From assembly GCA_947579665.1 (NCBI GenBank), contig OX388347.1:25102562-25166561 (forward strand): a stretch of 64,000 nucleotides of DNA, in the 5' to 3' direction. Below the pieces are notes generated by a model. The model saw nothing but the letters and a program-made list of their open reading frames with translations. It was not told the origin of the DNA and did not search any database. The position numbers and the translations under genes were made by a program. Positions 49,936-62,252 of this stretch are shown one piece after another. Numbering within the stretch: position 1 is the first letter of the stretch; each line of letters begins with the position of its first letter. This DNA comes from Sympetrum striolatum (lineage: Eukaryota; Arthropoda; Insecta; Odonata; Libellulidae).

Positions 49936-52689
49936 CTTATCGGCAATTAATTGTGATCAAATAGTTAGAATCACCTGAAAAATGTATCCCTTGACAATGT
50001 ACTTGGAAACTCTCCACTAGTCATATTTAAAAATATCAAATTAATGAAATAAAAGAGGCTCAAAAATCTATATACGATATTCGAAATATTCCATTTCCAA
50101 GTTATACCCCTCGGCAAATAAGCATAGCTTGATGTCCTTACTAAAATTTAATAAATTTAATCGTTTGATAAATAATAGCATGATCTATGTGATATCAAAA
50201 ACGGCCCTTTTATAACATTACATTTTCTATCCATGCATATTTCATTATTTCTTATATTCTCCTTTCTAACTAATCATTCGCTTAGCAAATACGCTGAAAA
50301 TCGCGAAAGTTTGACTCCATCTTAATAATCCATTACGTTATTGTTTCTCAAAATATGGTCCAAATTATAAAATGAACCGTGATATTTTACTACATTATGC
50401 GCATCGGTGATCTGAATAAAGGGAAGAAGCAGTACATTATATAAGGAACTGCGAGCCTTTTGTCATAAGTGTTCAATATTTGATGGAAAATTGAATTGCT
50501 TGCCGATGTGGTACCATAACGGAGTTTCTGCCTATGCTGCTCATTCTATGATATCAACGTTGAGTTTCGTATGCTGTTATGACATAAATAATTTTCATTA
50601 TTAAAATATATTTCTTTATTTATATATTCTATATATGTCTTTATTTATTTATTTTTTTTGAGGCGTAAAATTTTAAAATGAAGAACACATAGCAGAGATA
50701 GCGCCGTAAGACGTTCGCATTGAAAACCAAGTCTCTAGCGTTTCCCCTAACGATAACGCTTTGCCGTAAGCCCGCCCACCCGAACTAGATAGCTGCCAAT
50801 ATGAATAAGATACGAGCTTCATTTAATTTTAGAAAAATCATAACAATAATTTTAATAATTGAAGTGGTTTAATTTCTTCATGTTGCGTACAAAAGCGATT
50901 AAACTCCTCCGCATCTTCAAAAGTTCCAAGAAAGCAGAAATCATGGGAGTCCTGTGTTACTTTCCAAAGTAAAATTTCATGCTAACTATATAGATGATGA
51001 AATCTCATACATATCATCCTCCTTTAGAATTAAGAAATATTAAGCGATTTCGTAATTGAAATTATTATCAATACCTTGATATTCCTTTTCGTAAAATGCG
51101 TCATCCTGGACTCGCAAAGGGCACAATCTTACCTGAATTTTTATTTGTTGATGACTATTATATCTCAGTAAGGCTTTCCTATTTGAATTATTTATTTCAA
51201 AGGATTCTTTAGTTATCGAAGAGATTATACTTATTATAATACGCTTTCATCGTTGTTAATAGTCTGCGTTATTTGGACCGTCAGAAAACCAAGCTATGAC
51301 ATTTTGGAGTACTAAACGGTCGAAAGTTTCGAGCAAACAATTGTAAGAGCTTCAATTAAAATAAAATTGGTTTAGATTTTCTGATAGTTTTGCGACATAA
51401 TTCACGATGATGATGAAAGAATAATAATGATTGGTCTCTTATCTTAACCTAAGTGACTTGGTGAATACGTATAAACCGCTGTAATGCTAATAAAAGTAAT
51501 ATATACCACTTTAATTGCTTGCAAAAAATGCAGACACTAATTATAGTGAAGATAATTCGATTCTGTTTTATGTTTTTTCTTCAAGTAGGTCTGCTTTACA
51601 ATAGTATCTATTTTATTCTTCTGTCGCCAATTTTGCCTCTATACTTATGTGTTGCCCGTAGACAGCAAATTGTATGGCTATGCTCTTGTGAATTATATGA
51701 CTTATTGAAGTTTTACGGCTATGATTGACTTTATCTTATGAATAGGAAAACGAATACGAATTTAAAGTACGCAAAAGAACGACTTTTAATATAATGGTAG
51801 CAATGGTATTCGTCCCAAGAAGATTGTCTTTCAGATTTATTTTGAACTGAATCGATGACACGTTCAAATCACTCAAAAACACATTTCTTCACATTCATTT
51901 GCATCGATTCAGCATGTATTCTCATATCTTAACTTTAAATTTTTTTTGAAAAGATTTAGCTAGCCGCAGTAAATATATTATTGTAAGCAATGTTGTTGGT
52001 AACCATGATTATTTTATTTCGCATTCTGGTCGCCACTGACGGAGATATTTTAAACATTTTCTTTCGTCTGGGAAGTCATAAGTTTAATATAATACTCAAG
52101 ATTTCTTGATAAACTATCAAAACGTTTTAAAATAGTTCTGAAAGAATTTTATGACATACGTTACATTACCTTTCAATTTAGAATTAAGTAACCTTATTAA
52201 TTTTTGTAAATTGAAATTGGCAGGAGGTAATTTGATAGAAAGTCTTCGCGGCAAATAGTGAAGTATTTGCTGTATTTTCAAATAAATAAGCTCTGAAAAA
52301 TGCGCTCAATAAATTTTTTTCATGTAGAAATCAGAGTAAGCATAGATATTTTCAATATAAGTTTGTTATTATTATTTGTTGTTACCTGCGATACTTCCTT
52401 CAATCCAAATTATAATGTCCTTTGATACGTCTCACGTATTACTTTCTTTAGAGAGTTGGACATATTTAATCTGCAGTGTATTTTAGTTTCAAAAGGAACA
52501 TTAAATTTCTTGATTTCATAAGCCTATGAATGAATTCATTACGCGAGTCAGTAATAGGTTATGTTATGTATACATATTTCTATAAAGAAAACAACTTTCT
52601 CCTAACGTGCAAATAAGTTTTTAAAGGTTGAATAATTCATGGAGTAGCCACATTAGCAAAGGGAAGGAAGAAATTGTTCTTAGAATTCT
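49936..52689. other. A+T-rich non-coding stretch
   Basis: A G+C-richer patch at 50700-50815 (TAGCGCCGTAAGACGTTCGC; CCGTAAGCCCGCCCACCCG) has no frame or known motif. T-rich TTTA-type sequence at 50610-50660. A 69-codon frame at 51519-51728 has no recognisable motif. Confidence 0.5.
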
Positions 52690-52865
52690 AAACTGTAGTA
52701 GGTATTGCACGGGCAGACTAGGGGCCTGAATAGGCGACCTAAACCCGATATCGATGAAGGCGGTTGCGGCTGATTCTAAGACCGCTTCTCCCTTCTAATT
52801 CACCGCTCATGCCACCACTGGAGTGCAGTACTCACTGTACTACAGTAACAAGAGGCAGTAATGCT
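52690..52865. repeat. G+C-richer repeat-like block, family unknown
   Basis: Abruptly higher G+C including ACCTAAACCCGATATCG and GGCGGTTGCGGC, then TGCAGTACTCACTGTACT near 52823-52840, a small inverted motif. No second copy found. The overlapping 72-codon frame is not convincing. Confidence 0.25.
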
Positions 52866-55319
52866 ACAGATACACTTAACTATCTCTCTGAAAAGGTTCA
52901 GACATTCGCATATGATTTAGTTTTTAATTTTTGTTTGAGCTGGAATCAGCGGGACTGCCGCTTAAGAAATATTTTCATGTAGGTTATGATCAATTATCAG
53001 CTTGGTTATTTTATATACATAAAATAAAATGCTTATCAAATCATTGAACTTAATTTCTATTTTTTTGTTCTCATTAATAGTCTATTTATGAGGAACCAGG
53101 AGCGAATCCAGCGAAAGCAATGCTAGCTCTTAAAATATTATATACCTATCTTGTGGTTTTGACGTTAATTTTTAACACATGATCACTTGTATCAGTTAGC
53201 TTTTCAGGCAGCGACTCATGCATCTTGTACCTTTTGAGTTAGTTATCGAACTAAATTATTTTAAATGGGTACATTAGTCTTCGGTGAAACGATATAAGTA
53301 CGCCAAATTTTCTAGGAATGTTTTAGTAGGTATGTTCATTACCTAATACATTTGAATATTAGGATTATCCTATGTTTAAAATAATCATTATTTTTAGTAT
53401 GCAAAACAGCATCTATGCTTAATTAGTACTTATAATACTGATATTATATTAATTCAATATTTATTAATTTGACTGAAGTTGTAGAAGCTTAATTTTTATG
53501 AAAGTTTGTAAGCAGAAAAAAATACATTCTTCACAATAAAACGGTGTCGAGGATTAAGAATGGGTGTTATACTGTAGGAAACGGGATATGTCATCAAAAT
53601 TATTATGTATAAGCCTCTATTGCTTTTGGAGGCTAACGCAAAGTATGAAAGTATTATGAAACATTTATGTGCAAATAAAAGATTTTAATCAAGAGCGATC
53701 AAGGATATTGTAAAGAATGCCCAAATAAATCATTTTCATAATTTCATGGCTCATGTGCTCACCGATAAGCCAAGTGTCGACAACGTCGCATTTTGAGAAA
53801 GTAGTCTTACTCATAGTAAAATAGCGAACCTTTTATGCTGATTGCAATTATTATGACTTTCGTTTTGATTTCGTATTCTATGTTATTAAACTCAGTTTTC
53901 ATTACAACTTTGTCTTCGAGACAATTTATGCTTGCTTTACCTTATTTATTATTTTGATCTCTCCAATTTATCTAAATATTACTACACATTAGAGTTCTTT
54001 AAAATAGAAAACGCCTCAGAATATCACCACTTTCCATCCTACAAATCTTTACAAGAAAGTGATAGTAATATTATAGGTATAGAAAATAAAAGCTTTGAGC
54101 ATCACAAACATTAGACATATTTAGCATCCTTTATTAAAAATATAAATAAAATTGAGACTATGCCCGATTTGGTACTCGGATCAATCTATTTCTAGTATAA
54201 TTATCTCTTGCTATTTTCCAATAGTATATCCTAATGCATACATATGAATTATGGATGACGGATTATTTTTATCTAAAGAAATAGCTAACTTAAAAAATAG
54301 AGCAACTGAAATTTCTAAAGAGAATAATTATGGAATAAATTTGACGTTAGCAAAAACATTTTATTAAAATATACGTAATAAATTTTAAACAATCTTGAAG
54401 AATTTGATTCAAAAAATATTTGAAAATTGTTGGATTACGACTGCCTTAATTTCATTTCATGCTTGTTAGATATAGTAATATTACCTCCTTTTTAACTTCC
54501 AGACCGACCTTTGGAATTATTTGGTATAAATATAGTTAATCAATGAAATTGATCCTAAATTGAATTCTATAAAAGGAAAACATTCATTTGAATATTTAAT
54601 TCAGTGAAGTTTTTCGAAGCTCCGCATATTTGAATACACCATAAAAATATATATAGAGAAAACATAAAATGTATACATGTGAATGGGGTGTAGTAGGGAT
54701 CACATTTAGAGATAATACTTATGGTGGAATAAAATGTTTAAGCAAATCAATTCACTTTTAATAAAAGTAATGTTGCAAAAATATTAACTAAAAATAAATT
54801 GATACGAAGTAATTTAAAGTACCGCGTGGAATGATATGTCTTTTCCGAGTACAAGTTATGGTATGTAGACGTATACCAATAATGATACTTACAGATGAAG
54901 GGCTTCAGGTGATAGTGATATTATAAAATGGGATTCGATAAACTAAAAAGGTTAAAAAATACGCTGATTTAGAATATTGATGTGTATTTTAAAATTTACG
55001 TATAATTTCCATACTACGCATCATACCTAAGTGTGCGTTACAGTCTGTTTTTTTAAGTAAGTACATCATAAGTCATTTTTGTTAAAACACTGATCGTAAA
55101 AACATATGAACCGTTATTTGATTGCAACACCTACGTTTAACCTGGAGAGAATTATACCATCGTATCAATACCATCCGCGTTCGAAATTGGAAGGAAAACT
55201 CTAAATAGAAGATAGATTAAAAAATTAAATCGATGAATTCGTCGGAGACCAACGCATCGAACTAGTCTCTAATTTATCTGACCTATGGAAGATGATAGCA
55301 GAATCTAATTCCATTCTTT
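52866..55319. other. A+T-rich non-coding stretch
   Basis: Nothing recognisable. A 60-codon frame at 53932-54114 is of chance length. Confidence 0.55.
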
Positions 55320-55605
55320 TGAACCATTAGTGGCAATCAAGCGAGGCCTCAGGTCACGGAACAACTTGCCAATCAAATTTTTTTTCTTCGCGTCGAGCGG
55401 GGGCTTCATTTGTTAATTTCCAATGCAAACGGCCGTCGATAGCGCCTCCACATAATCCAAATACAAATGAATTCAGCGTCCATTCCTAAATTTGGGAATT
55501 CTCGTTTTCCCATGTCGCTGCAAAACCTTTGATGATGACCTCTCCTAAGATCTCCACAGATACCGCGTGCTTCTAACTCTACCCATATTAAGCCCCACAG
55601 TAGGC
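55320..55605. promoter_or_regulatory. candidate conserved non-coding block
   Basis: Non-repetitive, moderately G+C-rich sequence (GCGTCGAGCGGGGGCTTC; AACGGCCGTCGATAGCGCC) with homeodomain-like and ATGCAAAC-type words nearby. The minus-strand 81-codon frame (55406-55651) gives an aromatic-rich product with no family resemblance I recognise. It looks like the 49.6-kb block in texture. Confidence 0.25.
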
Positions 55606-57399
55606 GCAAATAAAATGCGAAAGCAATGAGAATTTGTTGTATCTTATGCATTTAAAAGCGAAAATAAATCCGAAGTTGTCGTTTTCATTGGAGTACGTAT
55701 TAATGAATAATTTTAGTGCTAAATTTGATACTTTAGTGTATAAAATTTATCAAAGAAGCTGTTACTTGCTGACATTGCATTACGGATATATTAATAATAA
55801 TCATAATAACTTATTTAATTCCAACATTATTTCTTAAATGAATATTCCGGGTTAAATTTATAAGTATCTTGTGACCATAACACTTCCCTATGATTTTGCT
55901 TATTGAAATTAATGTTTACTTTCGACAGCTAAACTATTTTATTATTAATCACATATTTTATTTTACTCAATAATCCAATTCATTATGTAAATTCAACTAT
56001 CTATTGAACTGGATGCGAAAATTTTTAAATTAAAACTTCGTCCAAATTTTGATTTTTAGCGACAGTAAAATGCAATAACAAATAATTTAAGAAGAAAAGT
56101 CTTACGAACTCGCCCAAATATAATCCAAATCATAAAATAAGGAAAATTAAGAGCATTTGGAAATATCAGGTAAAGGAGATATTTGATGCAGTTCCTAACA
56201 AAGTAAGTAAGAACGGGAAGTGTAGGAAGACCTAGGAAGAAATAAATTCCGTAGCATGGAAATATTATCTAAGTATTTATCAATTATAGCCTTTTGTAGG
56301 AATTTATTCAATGTAATTTACTTTAGTAATAATATATGCATGGCTATTTTTCATTGAAAATCATTGAATACAATTGGGTATGTTGTTACTTTTGATTGGG
56401 AGCTCAGTTTACAAATTAGAAGATTACAGCAGTATAAATTATAAGTCTTTCGAATGTTAAGAGAGTCCTAAAAAAAACGGTTAACCTATTATTTGGTATG
56501 AAAACGTAATTATTGCAGAAAAGTTATTAAGATATTATCGCGAGGAAATTTTTCTGAAAACATTGTCGTTTGGATACCTAAGAAATATTTGATGAGTTAT
56601 TGGTCGTTCAAAGCTTCCACTGGAACATTCGGTGACACTGTTACATGCTTTCTTATTGTATATTATTCTATTCTGCTCTACTCTAATTGTATTATCACTT
56701 TAAGAGATTAAGTGCTATATATGTTAAGGGATGTACACACACGCGAAATAACCGTGAATGAAAAGCGAAATACACTAACTGCTACAACCCTAACCTCATT
56801 TACAGGAACCATACTCTTATAAAAACTTGAGTTGGTGTTATGTTTATTGTGATCATATTGTTTTTTTATTGCGTTTTGCTTATTTTATTTTCTAATTGGT
56901 AAACTTAAGATGAATCTGCATCAATAAATTCATACCCATTATTAACGGTAGGTTGCCTCTCAAAAGTAGTTTGTTATATCTAAGTAAAGGAATCGCGTTA
57001 TCTGTGTGCGATATAAATCTTGCCATTCACTCTGAATTCACGCTTGAGATGAATCAGTTAGAATGAAGGTGAGCTTTTAAAAATATCCAAAGATAAATCA
57101 TAAATGAGAAATGAAATTTTACTCTTTAGGAAGTACGCAAGTTACCACTGTAATGAATAGGTGGTAACTACTTTAAAACTATCCTGCAATAACTTCATCG
57201 CAACTAACCAGAAAAATTTGTCTTAAAATATGCTACTACTAGCGACTTATTTTGTCTGATTGACGCAGAGAAATAATAACATGAGATGGAATTTAAGTCC
57301 GTTAGCGTACTTGCTCTATTAAAGAGATTTGTCTTTTCTCTTTTGGAATTATACGTATTTGCAGTGTCTTAAGCATAACTGAAGAGCTTCGCTTTTGTC
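55606..57399. other. A+T-rich non-coding stretch
   Basis: Nothing recognisable. Confidence 0.55.
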
Positions 57400-57413
57400 C
57401 GTCTTGCGTTCTT
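57400..57413. repeat. candidate target-site duplication, left
   Basis: CGTCTTGCGTTCTT, matching 57873-57886 (CGTTTTGCGTCCTT) at 12 of 14 positions. It overlaps the start of the TTC tract, which weakens the exact boundary. Confidence 0.4.
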
Positions 57414-57872
57414 CTTCTTCTTCCTTGGCACTACAGCCCGGTGTGGTCCTTGGCCTCCCTCAAGACCCCTGTCCATTCTCCCCTGTTCTGCACTTTATCC
57501 TTCCATCTCCATCCATCCCTCCATGTAGTAATTTCTTGGGCAGCCTTTCTTCACTCATTCTTTCCACATGACCCAGCCAAGCTAGTCTCTGAGCCTTCAC
57601 AAATCTCACTATGTCCTCACCTCTTATACTATTTTCTATTACCCTATTTGTTCTTATCCTCCAAGTTCCACCACCGTTGACAGGACCATATATCTTTTGT
57701 AGAACTTTCCGTTCACATATCCGAAAAGCCTATTCATTAGCAGCAGACATGGTCCACACTTCTGCTCCATATGTCATAACTGGTCTGATGAGTGTCTTAT
57801 ATATCTTAATTTTCATATCCCTTGTTAACAGGGTGGACTTCAGGAGCTTAATATTAGCAAAATAGCTTTCTT
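57411..57872 (-). pseudogene. 5'-truncated RTE-like non-LTR retrotransposon fragment
   Basis: Read on the minus strand, this is the extreme C-terminal part of an endonuclease/reverse-transcriptase polyprotein. Conserved blocks are IKIYKTLIRPVMTYGAE then VWT, RKVLQKIYGPV, WRIRTN, VKAQRLAWLGHVERM, and, in another frame, WTGVLREAKDHTGL before the stop at 57431-57433. Lesions include an in-frame TAG (57730-57732) and a frameshift near the LPKK block. Directly after the stop comes a GAA-repeat tail (plus-strand TTC repeat, 57409-57422), as expected for elements with short 3' ends and microsatellite tails. Candidate target duplications of 14 bp (57400-57413, 57873-57886; 12 of 14 matching) bracket it. 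It is a dead-on-arrival insertion and encodes nothing active. Confidence 0.85.
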
Positions 57873-57886
57873 CGTTTTGCGTCCTT
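57873..57886. repeat. candidate target-site duplication, right
   Basis: CGTTTTGCGTCCTT, at the point where similarity to the retrotransposon polyprotein stops. Confidence 0.4.
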
Positions 57887-58387
57887 GTCTGCTCAAATAT
57901 CGAGAAAGATTATTTCCCTAATGTCTATGTACGAGAGATTATACAAGAGTTCATTGCAATTCCACCCGAATGGATCAATCCGTTCCATCTTGATGCCATC
58001 TTAATCAATCTGTCTCCATTGAGGCAAAAAAACTGAGACAGTTGTATGTTGAGAACGCCTTGAATGTCTCTTATCTTTCTGTTCTCCATCGGCTGCGTTC
58101 CACGTTCGATGCCCCTTCAGAAGGCAAAAAACAGATCTGTCTGCACATCCGTCTGCTGTCACCAATAAAAGTCGCTTCTGCTGTCCGTTGCTCTTTATTG
58201 TTTCTATACATTCAAATCACTTGACCTCTTAATTCAACGAGTGAGTGTATCTTTTCAATAGGATAAACATTGTTACTATGGAAATTTACGGTTCGATGCA
58301 CTGCGTATTCCTTTTGGAGAAGTAGTCTAATGTTAGAGTTCTTTATGAGTTATATTCAGCGGCTTACATAAAAAGTGAGAATTTAAG
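57887..58387. other. non-coding stretch
   Basis: Slightly higher G+C around 58060-58190. The 60-codon frame 58042-58224 has no recognisable motif. Confidence 0.45.
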
Positions 58388-58713
58388 TCCATTTACAGAC
58401 TCGATCCTATATCTTTCAATTTGATAAGTATAGTCGTTAAAGGAAGAATACAAATGTAAGAACGGCGTGCGAATGTAGGGTTGAGGATGGCCATCTTGAG
58501 TTACATTTTTCCTATGAAACTTTAATTTTTTCTTAGAAATTTTAAATAAGAACATCAATTATTCATTTTCATCAATTATTATTTCGTGTAAAACAAAGCA
58601 TGTCCCCGATTTTCTATCAACTTTAGATAGAACCGGGTGGTTGCACCACATTACCGGAAAATAATGATCTAAAATATCCGGAGGAAGTTAGCCGGTAAAA
58701 CTCAAACTCGATT
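58388..58713. repeat. unrecognised dispersed repeat, copy B
   Basis: Aligns with 45219-45590. Shared blocks: TATCTTTCAATTTG, AAGAACGGCGTGCGAATG, GGTTGAGGATGGCCATCTT, CCCCGATTTTCTATCA, TTGCACCACATTA, CGGAGGAAGTTAGCC. It is about 45 bp shorter in the middle than copy A. The 64-codon minus-strand frame over it is not conserved in copy A, so the repeat is probably non-coding. Confidence 0.72.
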
Positions 58714-58829
58714 AAAGTGAAAAATTTGTCTTGCGACGTAGGCTTCCCGTTCATTTACCATCGTCCTCTTCTGGTATACTTGGGAAACTGCTTTATTCAT
58801 TAATGAATTCTTAAAAACAATAAATAGGT

Positions 58830-59059
58830 AACAGGCTTGGTGGTAGTCATTTCTGTGGTAGGAGGGAAAAATTACATAATCTGCCTGGTATTCACCCTAG
58901 ACGGGAGGAAATCCCCCCAAAACCTGCCGAAGGTAGTATGTAATATATATAATTACAAAATTTACAAAAATATTTTAAAATTTACAACAATTACACAATA
59001 TTTCTAAATATACTTCAATATTATAATACTGAAAAAATCACAACAGTACCACAAAATAA
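58830..59059 (-). repeat. probable 3' untranslated tail of the second CR1-like element
   Basis: On the minus strand, A/T-rich sequence is followed by CTACCTTCGGCAGG and a stem GGGGGGATTTCCTCCC (plus 58905-58920). Its position right after the reverse transcriptase C-terminus suggests it is the element's 3' tail. The end point is a guess. Confidence 0.4.
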
Positions 59060-59515
59060 TCACGTAACCCTTTTAATTGTATTCATGAGTGCATTGTAAA
59101 AAGAGGGAAAAAGTTTTAAAATTTCTCCAGGTAAATATTTTCATTCTACTATTCCCCGATTTAGAAATTAATATTTACAAATTTCTGTTCTCTGTTTAAG
59201 GGTAGCGACTTTATTGGTTGTTTCTCCCAAGGTAATCGGGTACCCCGATTCTATTGTTTAATCCTTTCAACGAAGGCTTTCCAGTAATAGTTTTGTATAT
59301 ATTCCCTAACCTTTTTACTTAACGTCTATATTCTAATGTTTTACAGCCAAGTTCTTCAACTATTGCAGTGACGCTATCCGTCTTTCTATATTCAGCCATC
59401 ACGAATCTTACTGCTCTCCTTTCCACATTTTCTGTCAGTCCTTTTTGGTATGGGTCCCAATTTATATCACCATACTCAAGCATATGTCTATGTAGAAAGT
59501 GTCTTTTCTTCCTTC
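59060..59515 (-). pseudogene. second decayed CR1-like retrotransposon, C-terminal part
   Basis: Minus-strand translation gives HMLEYGDINWDPYQKGLTE, then RRAVRFVMAEYRKTDSVT, EELGCKTLEYRR, a stop, NIYKTITGKP, and after a frameshift RGIVE-stop-KYLPGEILKLFPSF with the terminal TGA at 59060-59062. These are the same C-terminal landmarks as in the 47.4-48.8 kb copy (TVWDPY, KTDSVT, RGISEWN), but the sequence is clearly a different subfamily. The SEWN-type tryptophan codon has become TGA. It is 5'-truncated near 59515 and in the opposite orientation to the first copy. Confidence 0.82.
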
Positions 59516-59583
59516 CCTACGGCATTATCATATTTAAACTTTTCAATCCTTGAGTGGAATTTTATTATTTTATTCATATTCAG

Positions 59584-59754
59584 ATAATGGCCCTGGAACG
59601 TTCTTATCTTGACTACAGCGAGAAATTTGTTGGATGGAATGCTAATTTTATGCGAGTTATACTCAAATGTGTTTACTATATTACTCTAATTTGGGCAGCA
59701 ATATGCTTACACCTGAACGTTCAATTCAAATATATTAAAAAACGAGTATTTTAA
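59584..59754 (+). CDS. possible terminal exon, 56 codons, membrane-like
   Basis: A T-rich tract ending in ATTCATATTCAG (AG at 59582-59583) is a fair 3' splice site, followed by an open frame to TAA at 59752-59754. The peptide has ALERSYLDYSEKFVGWN near its start and a hydrophobic stretch (VILKCVYYITLIWAAICLHL, possible membrane helix). The texture is a little like the N-terminal region of insect chemoreceptors, but a stop soon after the helix makes that doubtful. It lies just outside the CR1-like remnant. Chance is a real alternative. Confidence 0.15.
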   Translation: MMALERSYLDYSEKFVGWNANFMRVILKCVYYITLIWAAICLHLNVQFKYIKKRVF

Positions 59755-62216
59755 TTGCCCCTGGTATTTCATTTAATTTTATACACGCTTGCGTTAGAGT
59801 GTAAGGGCATATACGACGTGATGATTTCCTGAGTAAATACATCAACCTTGGTTGAACAGTTTGTAAGGAATCTACAATCTTAAATTTAAATTACGGACAT
59901 AATCATCAAAATAACTTTGTCGTATCAGAAATCTTAATCATCATAGTATCTTGCTTACGCAACACACATTAATTTTCAGAAACCATCAATGTAGCAATCT
60001 CTCAAAATTTGGTCAGCAGATGATTTAAAAACGAAACGTTTTCGTATTTAGTAATTCTTCATCTGTAAAGATTATCACATGGAAACAGGTAGTTAGTATT
60101 TATGTCATGAAGTAATGCTTCAGCAATCGTAAGAGATCTTTCAAATTTAGTCAACTTATTTTGCAGCTATTGTTTCGACACTTCACATCAGGCTCGGTGA
60201 TGATAAAATAACTCAGTACAGGTAAAATTTCGTTCATTTCATTCTTTACGTTGTGAGTTCTTACCACTATGTCGTAACTGACGCAATTAATAGCATTATT
60301 TCACTAGTTGAATTGTATTACTGTTTTTTCATTAGAGTTCTAAACTTTTGCATCATCTTCTGTTATCATTCACATGAACTGTATAGAAAAGAAAATTCAC
60401 CGATTCTCTTGTAAAGAGAAATATGGAACACATAATAAAGAGCTTAGTTTTCGTACCACTTTTCCTTTGTAATATTTACTTTCCGTATTTTTTTCTAAAT
60501 TAGTAAGATAGAGGAAAATGGATTCCTTCTTCGTATTACTGAAAGAAGTTGATTTCAACAAGTATTATATACGGTTATTTTAATCTCATATTACATAATC
60601 TCATAACTATTTTTTGGTTATGATATTTTCGAAATCTGCTCAGTAATCTCTTAATACATATTTTTTGAACCCTCCAAATGATTTCCTTACTATAACCGAA
60701 ACTTCGCTTAAATATATTCAAACAGAAGTAAGTTTATGTTAATACAGTACAAAATTAATATACTACCATATATTACTCATAATACTTTCATAAAACGAAT
60801 GGGCATTTACTCTTTGACGGCCTTATGAATATATAATTCATGATCGAATGTCCCTAAGTAAATCACAAAACGTTTTCCAAGTAAATGGAAAAGAAAAAAA
60901 TGGTAATTTATGATTTATCACTAACTCGAGCTCAAAACTGCCAGCTTTGAATCATGACCATTCAGTTATCCTGTCATAAAGAAATTGGATTCCTTCACAT
61001 TATTTAGATGCACGTTGTATTGCTGTTTGTATAATAACAACATCAGAATTTACTAGGAAACATTTGGTGATAACAGAAAGAAACGTTCTAAAATTAGGCA
61101 TAAATATTATTGTTGTAGCTTTTACAGTATGTTACTTATAAAATGAAATTATGTCATGATAAGGACAGTGGAATCAACAAAAACTAAAAATGACTTCAAA
61201 GTAATATATTTGATGATGTCTTATAGTTATTACATCTTCAGCTTCAGTGAAATGTTTTAGACAGGATTGAGCTCTTAATATGAACTGTATTGCAATTAAT
61301 TTAATTACTACGTGAATAAATTTAGCATCTGTTGCAATTAATTATATTACTAAGAGTTGTGTGCAAATGATTATACTGTTGCAAGTATTTTTGGCACCAT
61401 TTTATCTGAAAATTGTAGCATATTATTCGTTACTTGCAGAGTTAACATTGGCTATGTGTTGTGATTCATAGGACAGACAGCATGGATATATCTTTATCTA
61501 TGATTGAAAGAAATATTTCAAATATCTAACTCTAAACTATCCATCTTCCAATATCAGATGCCCATCATCTTGGTTATTTTCTAGACTCTGCTCTAAGACG
61601 ATCATTCTGTCATCAAAAGCAAAACTTCCATTTAAAGCTCGATTGCTTCCTTAATGGGGCTTATTTTGTGCATAAACATGGTAAAAAATCCTCCGATAAC
61701 ATTTTATTTCAACTGCCTGGAATGATCTTCTTTGGTTGTTGAAGGTAATCCAAATTTCAATATTAGTGTGTATCACGACTGGATGAAGACTTCTGTAATT
61801 AAATAGGATAAAAATATATTCCGTAATAATCAACTAGCTGAAGCGCCCGTTGATTCTCAACGGAGATATTAACAATGAAAAATACCAGTGTAAAAGACTG
61901 ATTTTTTTATCGTAACTCATGCTTCATAATTGTAGAAAGATTGCTAATGCCAGTCTATAATAATTTTCAAAGCAATAAACCAAAAAACGCAATAAAACAA
62001 CATTTAATCTCATATCTGTTGAATTAATAATTCCTTTACTTAAGACAAAATTCGTTTAAAAATATAAATATATATTCTAATATCACATTAGGATAAGCTG
62101 CACCGTATTTAAAGAGACATTTTTAGAAAAGCGCAAAATGATAAATGAAACGAAGATTGGAAACAAATAACTGGAATAAATTGTATATCTCTTTAAAAAC
62201 TAACGGTTAAATTTTT
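59755..62216. other. A+T-rich non-coding stretch
   Basis: No genes. A diverged direct repeat with TTGCAATTAATT (61290-61301 and 61332-61343, 42 bp apart) contains homeodomain-type TAATT cores. A 60-codon minus frame (61651-61833) is of chance length. Confidence 0.5.
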
Positions 62217-62252
62217 TTACGTAACGTTACGTAAACGTAATTTTTTACGTAA
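62217..62252. promoter_or_regulatory. cluster of three TTACGTAA palindromes
   Basis: TTACGTAA occurs at 62217-62224, 62227-62234 and 62245-62252; the first two together form the 18-bp perfect palindrome TTACGTAACGTTACGTAA. This octamer is a high-affinity site for PAR/C-EBP-type bZIP factors (in flies Vrille and Pdp1 recognise closely related sites). Function here is inferred. Confidence 0.45.

Noticed and set aside
51105..51150. minus-strand recursive splice site (reverse complement CAG|GTAAGA)
   Set aside because: The sequence before the AG on that strand is purine-rich, not pyrimidine-rich.
58388..58558. 64-codon minus-strand frame inside dispersed repeat copy B
   Set aside because: Not kept in copy A, so it is not evidence of coding.
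60181..60215. recursive splice site (TACAG|GTAAAA near 60220)
   Set aside because: No pyrimidine tract before the AG and a weak donor half.
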